A stretch of DNA of 64,000 nt from Stropharia rugosoannulata (GCA_028532985.1 JANCIK010000003.1:4256902-4320901), one strand, 5' to 3'; shown: positions 1 to 10,785, counted from the stretch's first letter. The notes: generated from the sequence alone by a model not told the origin. Translations and numbers: made by a program.

Positions 1-199
1 CAGACTTGCTTGAAGTGATGCCACTAATCGAGGGAAGCAATATGGTACTCGATCAGACGATAGAGAAAAGTACTGGCTGATCACAGAATCTAGTCAACAC
101 GCTGAAGAACCTGAATCTCTGCACGAAAGACTAGTCGATGGGGGACGCGCAGTGCGAAATGTCGTGCACCGGTATGTTGATAATTGTTCCCCCTACTGT

Positions 200-592
200 T
201 GTAAGATTGATTATGTGTTTGTGTAAGTGCGAGCGACGACTTGTGTGGTCGTCTTGAGGGTGGTTCAAGGAATAGGACTATAGAATAAATGATAGACTAG
301 AGTTGGGCGAACTTGAAGAGGTACGGCCACATGTACTGACTCCAACTGTACTTCGGATGGTAAAACGAGGGTGGGTCCTTTCTTAACTGCCTAGCTACAT
401 GTACACGACATCCTTTTATACTGTAAAAGCATGTATATATAAATAAAATATAAAACTTCTCCTAACTCCTGAGGGCCAACCGAGTTCTCTCGAGAATATT
501 CTTGCCAGGATGCCCGAAACCCAAAGATATTCCTTCGATCGACCTATACCAAATGGATCTTTTCTGCGCGCACGCAAATAGCGCACCTTACA
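200..592 (-). mobile_element. Solo LTR inserted in the left arm
   Basis: The insert starts TGTAAG and ends CTTACA, a 6-bp terminal inverted repeat with the usual TG..CA ends. It is flanked by CTGT, or ACTGT if the terminal A is counted in the duplication, at 195-199 and 592-596. The right arm has the empty site at about 27362-27372 with a single copy of the target. Related copies lie at 7299-7687 and, truncated, at 23112-23194. The TATAAAAG promoter box of the LTR reads on the minus strand here. No internal retrotransposon domain is present, so this is a solo LTR left by recombination. A short apparent ORF inside it is not a gene. Confidence 0.92.
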
Positions 593-857
593 CTGTGGTG
601 GCGAATAATGGGGAATATAGCGAATGTACATGAATTGCGAATGGCACTGATAAGTCCTCTTTGTTACCTCGTTGTTGCCTAACTAGAGAGTAAAAGTCAA
701 CATATTACACGCTAGGAAAACAGAGTTTCACATGACACTATTATATTCCGAAGGTATAGAATAAGTGAGAGGATGATGGAAAGTAGACAGCATCATTCTA
801 GTAGTACGGCCCTATAAGTACACAGATTTTATGCAGTGAAACTTGAAAGCAACTACC

Positions 858-2106
858 CTAGGGTAGTTTGCGACCCTGAAATGTGGAATCATCATACGAA
901 ATTGTTGATTCACTACCAACAGATGTCGTGGGACCAAATCGTAGACAAGACAGCTTTGTATGTGTGCAGCTGTCATTTATCTGTGGATTTTGAATCTTGT
1001 GTCGAGTCTCGCGATAGAGACGGCAGGCCATAATGCTTGGGATCACGAAGTTTGGCATGTACAAAATGGACTTGAGCACAAGATGTCCGCGTAGATACAG
1101 AACAAGAACCGGAATATGTATGAGGGTAACAATCCTAAATTGTATGTTAGAACTCCACGTTAGTTAAGACAAGGTAAGAGCTGACAAATAGTATTGTTGT
1201 CCATCGCGGAGGATCTCTTGCGTAAATCGTGGCAGGTATTTTCCAAAAACAAAAACTTTTACGCCGTCTATGGATTTCAAGCTGATGTAGGCGTTCTTCG
1301 CCAGTCGCCATGAGATTGCCGAAAAGATGAGAGTGTCGTATAGAGCAGGTGCGAAGACTGCTGCCCCGACAATATGTTCATTGACAATGTTGTCCACACA
1401 AAACGATACTTCGGTTTTCGACCCGCTGTTACGATTGATGATGACCTGAGTTGTCGCGCTCGAGACATAGAAGGGTACAGCGAATGCGACCATCGAAACC
1501 ATCAGCCAGAGGATCCCAAATGATACAACAATAAATCGCTCCTGGTTATAAACCGCATGGAGCCGAGCGATGAAAATCAGGCCGCTACCCGAAATACACA
1601 AAGAGTAAAGGATGTTCGGTAGTATCTGTCCGAGGCGGCAGTTGACAGTATACGTGTTTGCTAAACGCCTCATCAGTTTCTGCAACATGATTCATTTGGA
1701 TGTACTTACTTTCGAAGACCAATGATCCAATTATAAAGCCAAGTGCGCCCCATCTCATCCATTTTCTGTCAGATTCGAGTAAAGAACATGTTTTTTTCTA
1801 CGTAAGCTCACCTAGAGGCAAAGTACGCAACGATGTTAATCGAAATGGAAGAACTGAGTAAGAGTCTGATCTCCTCAAAGAAACTTTCTATCGTGTCATA
1901 AACAAGTAACTAGAGAATACAGTTTAGTATGTGTTGAATGTTAAAAAATATTAAGGTTGAACAATTACTGTAAGGGACACCAATAACGCGTATATCTGTA
2001 CTTGAAGGATATATCCTTGTTTCGGAAACATTCCCATCATGACCTCCACAGAGGCATTTTCGTCGCTGATGCATCCGAATCCGGGGATGCAGAACAACGC
2101 GGACAT
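858..2106 (-). CDS. Multi-pass membrane protein, left copy (five exons)
   Basis: Joining five exons across four short introns gives a protein of about 347 residues. The start is the ATG at 2106 (MSALFCIPGF...), the first exon ends in phase at 1969 before a GTAATT donor, and the stop is at 858. Several hydrophobic segments alternate with short polar loops, consistent with about seven membrane passes. Conserved-looking motifs are CRLGQILPN, FGILWLM, DTLIFSAISWRL and DGQQYYL. The C-terminus is short, polar and Ser/Thr-rich, probably cytosolic. I recognise the general type as a basidiomycete-specific putative seven-TM family with no characterised member I can name. The near-identical partner is at 25852-27103. 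Both copies look intact: no stop or frameshift was found. Confidence 0.75.
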
Positions 2107-3076
2107 GGGCCAGGAATGCGTATTCGGGGTGTAATTTAAGCTTTACCTCGGTCAAACCTCGATATATGTACATATATATGGGCTTTTCTGATTGGGCCTG
2201 ACGCTGCCTGACGACGTTGATAAATCACTGATCGCAGGTGAGGCACAGCATTCACATGATACAATGCCAAGACGAATTTCCTCCCGGCCGTGTACTGCTG
2301 CAGTCAGCAGTGTACCAGACATTGGCGCATCTATTTGGCGTCTGTACGTGCCCATGCTCAACAGTCTGTTACACTACATTCACCTTGTACCTCAAGGGAA
2401 GTTGGACAAGACATAAATTATACATGTTGGCCTCTAACTCCCAAAAAAGGTTTGTTTGTCACATGATGTGATTTCAAAATGCCTACCGCTTCTTGAGACT
2501 GCGCAACAAGAGGCGCATGCTGAAATACACAACGCATATAATGAAACCCGAAATTGAACAGGCTGATCCTAGTACTTCGAAACACCAAACGCTAGCCCAA
2601 CTGCAGCAGCAGCGACTGTTACTACCAATTTTTGCGACCAACACTTTTAACAGGTAAGTGTTTGAAAACCAATATGGATTCGTTCCAGGAGTCGCTTCGT
2701 AATAGTGTGGATGCAGGCTGACTCTACCGCTTATACTTTTTCGTACTAGCGTCCTTGTACCTGCCTGATATGCGGCCAGTACGCCCCCTCCTCAGGAATG
2801 GCCTATGCTGTGCTCTTAACATCGAATTGACTGAAAATGTTGATACAAATTTAGACACAAGCTGAATATAGATATCAGCTTCTATCTCTGGCTGACTGAC
2901 ATCTAGAGGACTAGGCTCGAGAAGCAAAATAGATGCGGCACTGCGGCGAGTGGTGCCGGCATGGTGTGATACGGGTATCATGAGGCATTGCTGATGACAA
3001 AATAGCGCACGGTTCTCTGTCATTAAAATGTCCCACGCACAGTCTCAATAACTCACTGCCTGCCATCATCGTCTGA
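2107..3076. other. Upstream/intergenic DNA of the left arm
   Basis: This stretch separates the membrane-protein gene from the small gene to its right and is matched by 24884-25851 in the other arm. It contains a TATATATG-rich stretch at about 2163-2179 that could serve the minus-strand gene. Several short ORFs exist on both strands, but none shows splice-compatible continuation or a recognisable domain. The sequence is conserved between arms only because of the recent duplication. Confidence 0.5.
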
Positions 3077-3150
3077 ATGGCTACTGTCACAACACAGGAT
3101 ATCAATAAAAATAATATTTATTTAAGGACAACAATACATTCTCCTCATCC

Positions 3151-3596
3151 ATGAAGGGACTGTTTCGTAGGTCGAGAAAGAGACCCGATCATGTAATCGA
3201 CTCACAGCATGGAAGCGCGAACGAGATGCGTTCCTCCAAAAAATGGTTGGCTAGGTTTCGCAAAGGCACAGTGAGGAATCGGTTACCCAGGTCTAAGCCT
3301 TCCGAATCAAAAGTCAGGAAGTGTCTGTATACCGTTTTGAGAATATTTCTGACAAAGTATCAGGACGGCAGTCCCGCGATTAATGCGCCTATAAATCCGT
3401 CAACTGAGGCACTTCCTCGTACAGCCTTTGTAGATGGTGATCCTGCAAGGAATAATGAGGGTACGTATTTCTTACATCTTCTTCACTTACATAGTCACTA
3501 CTGACTGATTTATATGACCTTTCAATATCAGAGTTTGTACGCCCTTACGCTCTTGTTTTACCCACCTCGGTCACATGCCAGCTTCTATACTGGTGA
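3151..3596 (+). CDS. Small hypothetical protein, left copy, probably 5'-damaged
   Basis: Two exons (3151-3460 and 3532-3596) encode about 124 residues from the internal ATG at 3151. The protein begins with a very basic segment (FRRSRKRPD, KKWLARFRKG) and contains KVRKCLYTVLRIFLTKYQ. In the right arm (24381-24883) the frame begins further upstream at an ATG equivalent to 3077 here. In this copy a 17-bp AT-rich insertion around 3110 breaks that frame, so only the internal start remains. The intron is 71 nt with GTACGT and CAG ends. No domain is recognised. The gene converges on the minus-strand pseudogene at 3917-4556. Confidence 0.4.
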
Positions 3597-3916
3597 CGTT
3601 GGAGACTTGGAGTATCTGCCAGTTACGAGACGGTACGTTTGAGGGTTTTTTTCCCATCTCAGTAATGATTGTGGTCGCATCATAATTTTATGAATTTCCT
3701 CATACATATATTAAACCATTACCTTTGTGTATCCTTCTTTAGGCTTGTTACTCGTTCGAGATCCTGTATTAAATTCTCATGTGAGACATGCACAACCACT
3801 TCTGACGCGTGACGGTTGATTAAACTGTATGGAAGTCAATCGGGTACTGTTTAGCACCCTGCTATATGTTTTTTCACCAGATGATAGCGCAATCTGTGCA
3901 ACCATGAGTGCTAGAG

Positions 3917-4556
3917 CTATGCGCTATGCGACAAAAAATGTAAAGGTAGATAGCCAAGGTTCGGGTTCGAGCATACAGGGCTACGTAGTGTTGTTAGTAC
4001 AGTGAAATAAACGGAAAACGACGCTAATAAATTTACAGCATTATCCAATGAAGTGTCGGTAAATATTTTTATTATCAACATTGCCTGTATCAGGAGAACG
4101 ACGGAGTATACGGCCGCAGACTGGATTAAAATTTGATGTACCGCGGTGATCTTAGGTGTACCGAGAGCGCCGTTTTTAATTTCCTTCATGGAGGTGACAA
4201 TTCTTCTACAGATTATAAAGGTGGCCGACTGTGGTGACGGTAGCCAGAGAGCCGAGGCTGGCATTTACAGCTTGGGCGCAGTGTTTGGGCATGGGGGTTT
4301 GTTTGGTTGCAATCCAGTCCATTACAATTGTAGCGAAAAACAGTCCTGGATAAATGAATATGGCGTTCAGTGAAAAACATATGAGAACCTGTCTATTTCG
4401 CATGTAAACTCGAAGAATGGGATGCATATCCACTTCAGAGATCCTTGAACCATATTATAGCAGCGCCAGTAGCCAGTCATATCCTTTGAAAGAGGTACAA
4501 TAAGGGTACTTACTAAAACATTGGCCAGCAAGTACGACAGATTAGTAGGAATTGCT
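3917..4556 (-). pseudogene. Truncated, frameshifted membrane-protein pseudogene, left copy
   Basis: On the minus strand this encodes fragments homologous to the intact gene at 18240-19539: NLSYLLA, WRCYNMVQGSLKW, then AQAVNASLG and IICRRIVTSMKEI. The parts lie in different frames: the reading frame around LATVTTVGHLYNL ends in a stop, while the continuation (FIICRRIV...) is one frame over. The same disruption occurs in the right-arm copy, so it predates the duplication. The 5' half of the gene is missing because homology stops at about 4556, where a second copy of the neighbouring small-gene region begins. Confidence 0.8.
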
Positions 4557-5430
4557 GATGACAATAGCGCACGGTTCTCTGTCATTAAAAATTAAAATGT
4601 CCCACACACAGTCCCAATAACTCACTGCCTGCCATTATCGTTTGATTGTTGACTTTTACAGCACAGGACGCTAGTAAGGACAACAATATATTCTCCTCAT
4701 CCATGAAACGGCTCTTTGGAAGGTCGAGAAAGAAATCCTAAACCCTGCTCACATACTTTCAGGCACTTTCACAGATCACTCACGCACTCTCACGCACTCT
4801 CACGCACCCACGCACGGCTCGCTGCTTTTTTCCTGTGCCCATCATGTACCCGACTCACATCGTGGAAGTGCGAGCGAGATGCGTTCCTCCAAGAAATGGT
4901 TGTCCAGGTTTTGCAAAGGCGCAGTGAGCACTGGGTTAACCAGGTCTGAGCGTTCTAAGTTGAAGTAAGGACTGAGCCACTTTCCCGTACGGCCTTTGTA
5001 GATGGTGACCATGCAAGGAATAATGAGCGTACATATATCTAAAATCTTCTGCAATTAAATGGTCACTAGCACTACTGACTGATTTATGTGACCTATCAAT
5101 TTCAGAGTTTGTACGCCCTTAAGCTCTTGTTTTACCTACCTCGGTAACTTGCCAGCTTCTATACTGGTGACGTTGGAGTATCTGCTGGTGGCGAGACGGT
5201 ACGTATGAGGCGGTTTTTTTTTTTTTTTTTCCAGTGATGGTTGTCATCACATCATAATTCTATAAGCCTCCCCGTACGTACATACATTAAACCATTACTT
5301 TTGTATTGTTGTACTTGTGCGAGACCCTGTATTCATATTCATATTTGAGACGTGTGCGCCCACTTCTGACGGTTGATTGAACTGCATGCAAGTCACTCAT
5401 GCTTCTGAGATACCCTTCTTCATTATTGCA
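4550..5430 (+). repeat. Diverged direct repeat of 2985-3830
   Basis: The segment repeats the left-arm stretch 2985-3830 in the same orientation: the GCGCACGGTTCTCTGTCATT motif, the 'tcctcatccatgaa' start region, the second exon with its GTTTGTACGCCCTTA start, and the flank beyond it. Divergence is much higher than between the inverted arms, with many substitutions and indels, so this copy is older. Its left border coincides with the end of the clean inverted arm and with the truncation of the membrane-protein pseudogene. Confidence 0.8.
4703..5182 (+). pseudogene. Broken third copy of the small hypothetical gene
   Basis: The reading frame opens MKRLFGRSRKKS and stops after 12 codons at 4739-4741, where the other copies continue. 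About 110 bp of unrelated sequence, including a TCTCACGCAC-type tandem repeat at about 4777-4816, follows before homology resumes at about 4845 (CGACTCACATCGTGGAAG). Later coding sequence has further deletions. The second-exon homology around 5105-5180 is still visible. No coding capacity remains. Confidence 0.7.
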
Positions 5431-5489
5431 GAAGCGGAATAGTTTCACGGAAGTCCATGTACTCGCACGAGCTGTAAGAATTAACCCCA

Positions 5490-5755
5490 GGATGTCAGGC
5501 TCAGGCGCAAATATAAAGTTGTGTCAAAGTAGAAAAAAAAAATGATACTACGTGTCTCATCAAATGTAATCTCACGCTCACTGGCTCTGGATTGCTTCTT
5601 TCGCCGCTTTCTTTCATTCCGTCAATAACTGTGAAGGACAATTCTAATGTCACGCTCAGCATCAACTTATCCAGTGTCTCCAGGCATTCATAGTGGAGAT
5701 TTTTAATAGCTACCGAACCACAGTGCCTGATTCATACCAAAGACCCAGTTTTGTG
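5490..5755 (+). pseudogene. Promoter and truncated 5' end of a HET gene (relic)
   Basis: The sequence matches, in inverted orientation, the promoter and first exons of the HET gene at 20134-22178. The CCCAGG..GTCAGGC..CAGG block, TGTGTCAAAGTA, ATGATACTACGTGTC and the GCTTTCTTTCATTCC stretch correspond to 22190-22325. The start ATGTCACGCTCAG at about 5648 is joined directly to sequence matching exon 3 (CATCAACTTATCCAGTGTCT), so exon 1 is mostly deleted. Homology ends at about 5755, before any HET-domain sequence. This shows the inverted duplication once included the HET gene, now lost on this side. Confidence 0.75.
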
Positions 5756-6282
5756 CGGTTTGTGGTTGTGCCAGTTTGTGCTTGTTAAGCGAGCCTTGCA
5801 CATACCAATTGTGCGTGTTAAGCGAGAATTGTGCTGGCTAAGCGAGACAAGCACGCGCCTTTGTGCGGGTGGCGTGTTGTAAGCTGATTCGGCGAGCTTG
5901 GGTATTCTCATCGCTCGTTTGGCGCTGTCGCCCGCAGCATCCTCGCATTGGAGGTCCGAGAGCGTGATACTGCGCAAGGTAATCCATCCCTCCTCATTGT
6001 GTGTATTAGAGAGGCCCTAATCAAAGCTTCGAGCAGAACAGGAAGTAAGTAGGGCATGTCCTCGATTTTTGGTATTGTACCCAACCGGCGCGTGGATCTA
6101 TATTTAGATTTTTCCTTGTGTAAATGTCGCGATTACAATTAGACCATCGAGAGTGAGAACGCTTATCGTATAAAAAGCCAGTAAGATGTGTGGACGGGGG
6201 TATATCAATAGACCAACGTATAAGCTGAGATGTTTGGGATCGGTACCCCAAGCATCCCAGAAAATTCAATGATATTAATGGC
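5756..6282. other. Region without a supported gene
   Basis: Around 5757-5860 there are several imperfect copies of a GTTAAGCGAG-type motif separated by about 30-50 bp. Beyond that only short unspliced ORFs occur and no domain is recognisable. The segment separates the truncated HET relic from the unique spacer of the inverted duplication. Confidence 0.4.
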
Positions 6283-6537
6283 ATGGTCTACTACTCCCAC
6301 CACACGCACGGGCTGCGCTGGCACTGCCCGACCATTCTCTTCTCAAAGTCACCGGATGGAAACTTTCTGTCTGCACCAGATATACGAGCCCAGGATAGTC
6401 AAAGTCTGTACGCTGAAGTTGATTATCTAACCTTGAGCCATATTATGAAACCAGATAAATCACTGAAACAAGTTTCGTATACTGAATACGTGAGAAACCG
6501 TCTTTGGGTAATGTCACATAAAAGCCGCATTTGATAT
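6283..6537 (+). CDS. Unrecognised ORF, possibly the 3' exon of a decayed gene
   Basis: An 83-codon open frame begins at an ATG at 6283 and can be read further upstream to about 6228 without a stop. The predicted peptide (MVYYSHHTHGLRWHCPTI..., ending MSHKSRI) has a balanced amino-acid composition and does not look random, but I cannot assign a family. No convincing upstream exon was found. It may be a C-terminal remnant. Low confidence as a functional gene. Confidence 0.25.
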
Positions 6538-6710
6538 GTTGTGTAGCGCATGCTATGTATGTAAAAGATATAAAGTCGGCTCAATCGTTGATATTTCAGG
6601 GGTCCGAATGATGTACATTTGCCGACACTGATCAGTGTAGAACATGCCATATGTTTAGTTGTAATATTAACATATTTAACTTGGGTGCCGATTTACGAGA
6701 TGAGCCTGAA

Positions 6711-6722
6711 ATATATATAAAG
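6711..6722 (+). promoter_or_regulatory. TATA box of the LTR-split membrane-protein gene
   Basis: The sequence ATATATATAAAG ends about 30 bases before the ATG at 6753. The short leader implied is compatible with a compact fungal promoter. Confidence 0.5.
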
Positions 6723-7298
6723 GAAGGTTTTCAAATACTGCCCTTTCTATAAATGACCATCACCGTGATTGTAGACGACGCCGACCCACAGATTCAGTAC
6801 TCAGCGGGATGGAGCCTCGCTAATCCATCTGCACTGGGGTCAGAGTATATTGGTATCAACAAAAGCGTAGGAGATACATTACACAATGCTTCAGTCTTTC
6901 TCACGTCCGAGTTTCCCTTGCAATCAAATGAGCTTGACCTGTCGTTCACGTACAGTTTCAATGGTAAATTCTAGCTGTTTTTATGTTATGAAGTTCTTAA
7001 ATGTTATTTAAAGGGACAGCAATAAATATGTATACGGTGATGTCTCCGTTTATGGCGGAAAGAGTCGCCGAGCTTACGAACTGGTCGTGCGTTATCGATG
7101 GGATTGGAGTTCCACCAATTGCTTTACAGAAGGTTGGCGAAGCAAATACCTACCAGATATGCGCAGCGAGCGGTTTGACTGAAACCACTGAGCATATGCT
7201 ACAGTTCACACTATCGGCCTACTTTCCAGCCCCAGGCTCTAACATCAATCCAACAACGACCACAATGCTATTTGATTATTTGGAGTACACACCACTAA

Positions 7299-7687
7299 TG
7301 TAAGGTGCGCTATTTGCGTGCGCGCAGAAAAGATCCATTTGGTATAGGTCCACGGAATATCTTTAGGTCTCGGGCATAATAGCAAGAATATTCTGGAGAG
7401 AACTCGGTTGGTCCTCAGGAGTTAGGAGAAGTTCTATATTTTATTTATATATACATGCTTTTACAGTATAAAAGGACTCCGTGTACATGTAGCTAGGCAG
7501 TTAATTTACGACCCACCTTCGTTTTTACCATCCACAGCTCAGTTGCAATCAGTCTATAGAGCCTTACCTCGTCAAATTCACTCTACATTAGTCGATCATT
7601 TATTCTCTTATTTCTCTGCCTTGAACCACCCTCAAGACGACCACACAAGTCGTCGCTCGCACTTACACAAACATTATCAATCTTACA
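7299..7687 (+). mobile_element. Solo LTR inserted in a coding exon
   Basis: The 389-bp element starts TGTAAGGTGCGC and ends CTTACA and is the inverse-orientation relative of the LTR at 200-592. The target-site duplication is CTAA (7295-7298 and 7688-7691), with an extra shared A making it possibly 5 bp. A TATAAAAG box lies at 7467-7474. Its first bases turn the host codon into ATG-TAA and end the upstream frame. Coding sequence resumes exactly after the second CTAA, confirming insertion into an exon. Confidence 0.93.
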
Positions 7688-7708
7688 CTAAGCTCTTCCG
7701 TGGACCGG

Positions 7709-8766
7709 ATGTTCGACTACGTCTCAGTCAGCTATGATGACCCTGGAATAGTTTACAACGGTGGATGGGCATTAGTTGGAGGGTTAAACGAACCAGCTGG
7801 CTTTTTTTCAAAGTCCCCCGGATGTTCGGCCGAGTACAATTTTACAGGTGCGTCACGTTCCCTATCCCGTTTGCTTTCTCTTGATTATTCCCATGCGTCT
7901 CTGCAGGTACATCAGTGTCGTGGATTGGTATTATTAATGGAGCCAGTGGTGTTTCGATTTCACAGTTCTCAGCTGATGGGGAAGCTCCCATATCGATGCA
8001 AATGCCTATCGCCGGGCCCAATACAACAGAAGTTGTTCCAAACGCTTTGTTCTTCCAAAGTCGTCCACTTAATATATCCACAACACACACCATAAAGGGG
8101 ACGTTCGCGAATTATCCGAACCCAGAGGCACGCGGGCCTGCACTCGTATTACAGTCACTTATCATACAAAACGGAACAATCGCGGCAGTATCACCTCCAA
8201 ATGTGTCCATATCACCTTCCCCAACGGCAACCCATGGACCATCAGCAACGAATATACACAGAAGCAGTGATCCCACCAAAGTCTTAATGATCGGCGCCGT
8301 TCTAGGTAGTATCGTATCAGTCATAATCTCAGGTATCGCTTTATATGTCTGGCGTCGAAGGAAGCGTCACAAAGCCCAAAAAGGGGCCATAAGGATCGCG
8401 GCACCCTTTGCTGCAGATCAGCAGCTTGTTACGAGTCGCAATATAGCGTACTATCAAAACCTTCTTCTTCCCTCAGCGAAGGCATTATTTGGGCGTCAGC
8501 GGCTCCATAGGTATTTAAGCCCTACACCAGAAAAGCTGACTAGAGCAGCACGGGAGAGTCGAAGCGTACAAGACCGAAGACTTGGAGGAACGCCGGAGGG
8601 TAGAAGCTTACAGGAACAAGGACCAAGAGCTAACCAACAACCTAATACATCTAGGGCAACGAACGTACCCGTAAGGGAACATGATAGCGGCTTAAGAAGT
8701 GTAGAGGATCTTGGAATAGAGGAGAGCATGGGAAATGTTCTTCCTCCAGCTTATACGGCAGATTAG
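7709..8766 (+). CDS. Possible LTR-driven 3' half: one surface domain, TM helix and tail
   Basis: Downstream of the LTR an in-frame ATG at 7709 (MFDYVSVSYDDPG) opens the complete second module. With the intron 7848-7906 removed (GTGCGT..GCAG) it encodes about 332 residues including the TM helix and cytosolic tail. The LTR TATA box lies about 240 bp upstream and could provide a promoter. The product has no signal peptide, as is also true of the original N-terminus. The frame is intact over the whole length, compatible with either a young insertion or retained function. Expression is inference. Confidence 0.45.
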
Positions 8767-8862
8767 ACAGGGGATAGGTTCAGCACGAGTCCCGGCAGTG
8801 AGGGTCGTACACGGGAGAGCGGTCGCAGAGTGACAGGGTTGGGCAACCAGATTTTAGCGTGC

Positions 8863-8912
8863 AGTGAGCGTGCAGATGCACGCTCATGCACGCTCATGCA
8901 CGCCCAGTCACA
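8863..8912. repeat. GTGCACGCTC minisatellite cluster 1
   Basis: About four imperfect copies of a 10-11 bp unit (TGCACGCTCA) occur just downstream of the membrane-protein gene. Confidence 0.7.
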
Positions 8913-9442
8913 AATCGTCACAACATTCGCACGCCGTCATGAAATATGAGTTTGGTACAAGTACAACCGTTTTGCCGTCGTTTTGGGGCCTCTTACTGTC
9001 TAATTAATAGAGCATGGTTAACAGTGCTACTCATAAGTTATATAATATGGATAGATTAATGTATAACAAGACAAAATTGAAATTGAAGGTTACTTGAATA
9101 CAGCTATACTACTATTGTCTTTCATTCCGGCTTATTTAAGACTTTGGACTCTTGATGCCTTGAGATATAGTGGATTGAAAGCCAAACTATAATATCCTTG
9201 TTTAGTAAACTCACAATCTCATAGTATATTCAATTATGTGCTACTTGTCCGGTGGGAACTTGAATCAGATCATGAATTCATATGCAGTTTCACTCCCAAT
9301 TTCACTCAATCATGGACTATTAATGATAGCCACCTATGTATCAGCTACTTCAGCTACCTGAGAATAATAGGCTGTTAAGTTAGCACTAATGCTAATCTTA
9401 CTATCTCTACTTTACTATGAATCATGTCACGCATGTCCCACC

Positions 9443-10028
9443 TTATGGTGAGTTATTTGCACATTTATTCCCACATCCCCCCCCCTCTCACAACGACATG
9501 AAATTTTATTGTATTATGATTATAACTTATGTACAGTATTTAAACATAATGGTATACATCTTTCTGATTTATCCAAACTGTTATACTCATAGAAATGGGC
9601 CAGAAACGGTCACATTTTCTTAAATTCAGTGCCATCATTTAAATTTCCCACGAGTGTTCCCCCCCCCCTCACTCGACTGTTCCCCCCTCTCACTCAAAGT
9701 GTCAAACCTTATAACGCCAATTCAATATGGGTAACATTACTAATACATGTTGAATATGCTATTAACAAGATTATATCATCAGCAAGACTTTTAGAATAGT
9801 AAAAAAGATTGATTTTATAAAGTAGTGAAATTGTGATTGCATCATTGGTACATGAGATAAATAAAATATACAATTTATACTCCATAAAATGGAAGCTGTG
9901 TATGTTACCTTCAATTAGAGGGCTTTACAGGTGGAATCAGAGATTAAAGTGTTTTGAGAGGGAGGGGGCGGACTCCGATCAGGAGAGGGGGGGACGTGGG
10001 AATAAATGTGCAAATAACTCACCATACC
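9443..10028. repeat. Foldback pair: inverted repeats of about 45 bp around an AT-rich core
   Basis: TATGGTGAGTTATTTGCACA followed by TTTATTCCCAC and a C-run at 9443-9489 reappears as reverse complement at 9982-10028 with one substitution in the core. The roughly 490-bp interior is AT-rich and non-coding. This resembles the termini of a foldback/MITE-like element, but no target-site duplication was found. Confidence 0.55.
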
Positions 10029-10041
10029 ACCTTGTGTCACA

Positions 10042-10135
10042 TGCACGCTCATTGCACGCTCACTGCACGCTCGTGCACGCTCGTGCACGCTTATGCACGC
10101 TCACTGCACGCTCATGCATGCTTGTGCATACTTGT
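10042..10135. repeat. GTGCACGCTC minisatellite cluster 2
   Basis: About nine imperfect 9-11 bp units alternating CACTGCACGCTC, CGTGCACGCT and CATGCACGC variants. It abuts the right foldback repeat. Confidence 0.75.
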
Positions 10136-10628
10136 GTATAGTTGCTGCTTTCCATAAAATATAACCTAAATGATATCAAATTTTAAGATTAGCAGACAGG
10201 TAGCGTCCCAAACCCTCTTTATTTGGCTTTGTTTTTACTTGCCATTAAGTTAGTACCGGTTGAGTACTGGTAGATTTTCTATTACTATGCACCACTGACA
10301 ATATAGTTTGGGTCAACTATGCTTGTGAGTTTCGACGTAAGCCGCTTCTAGCCGTGTTTACCTGACTCGTTTATTAATAGCTTTCAACAGCATGGGCCGA
10401 ACTTCGAGAAGTTCAAGAAACCAGAGCCCATCAAGCCTCGTCCTCGAAGCAAGAAGCACAATATTGGTTGAATTTAATTAGTAAATCTATAGCAATTAAT
10501 AGTAACACTGGGATAGTTTCACGGTCTCTGCTGGTATTTTAATCACATTGAATGCTAGGATACTTATTCTAATTGTAATCCAAACCAGTCCCAGTGAATG
10601 CATGCCCAAGTTGCCCAAGGTAAATAAT

Positions 10629-10785
10629 GTGCACGCTCAATGCACGCTCACCTATAATGATTGCACGCTCGTGCCAAGACTATGCACGCTTGTGCACGCT
10701 TGCATCAAACTGGTGCACGCTCGTGCACGCTCGCGGCCATCAAATGCACGCCCGTTGCATGCTCGTGCACGCTCATTGCACGCTA
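10629..10785. repeat. GTGCACGCTC minisatellite cluster 3
   Basis: Roughly ten degenerate units, more interrupted than cluster 2, with TTGCACGCTCGTGC and CTTGTGCACGCTTG variants. Confidence 0.7.

Larger units (their letters stand above)
1..4556. repeat. Left arm of a large inverted duplication
   Basis: Read in reverse complement, this segment matches 23447-27563 almost base for base. The first 20 bases of the window reappear inverted at about 27544-27563, and the left end may continue outside the window. Gene order is the same in both arms: the five-exon membrane protein, its upstream region, a small two-exon gene, then a membrane-protein pseudogene. Differences are scattered substitutions, small indels (such as 17 extra bases near 3110) and one 393-bp solo LTR present only here. 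High similarity in introns and intergenic DNA means a recent segmental duplication rather than selection on the proteins. A mis-joined haplotype remains possible. Confidence 0.9.
6753..8766 (+). pseudogene. Two-domain single-pass membrane protein gene split by a solo LTR
   Basis: Exons 6753-6963, 7014-7298 plus 7692-7847, and 7907-8766 give one in-frame protein of 503 residues if the LTR and one CTAA duplicate are ignored. Two similar extracellular-type modules lie in tandem, each opening with a D-D/Y-x-D-P..I-x-Y-x-x-G-W pattern (VDDADPQIQYSAGW; SYDDPGIVYNGGW) and rich in N-glycosylation sequons. They are followed by a Ser/Pro/Thr-rich stalk, a transmembrane helix (VLMIGAVLGSIVSVIISGIA), a basic RRRKRHK stop-transfer and a tail of about 140 residues. 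This layout is common among uncharacterised agaricomycete surface proteins. The LTR at 7299 creates an immediate stop codon after residue 166. Confidence 0.8.

Noticed and set aside
416..631. 71-codon minus-strand ORF
   Set aside because: It lies mostly inside the solo LTR at 200-592.
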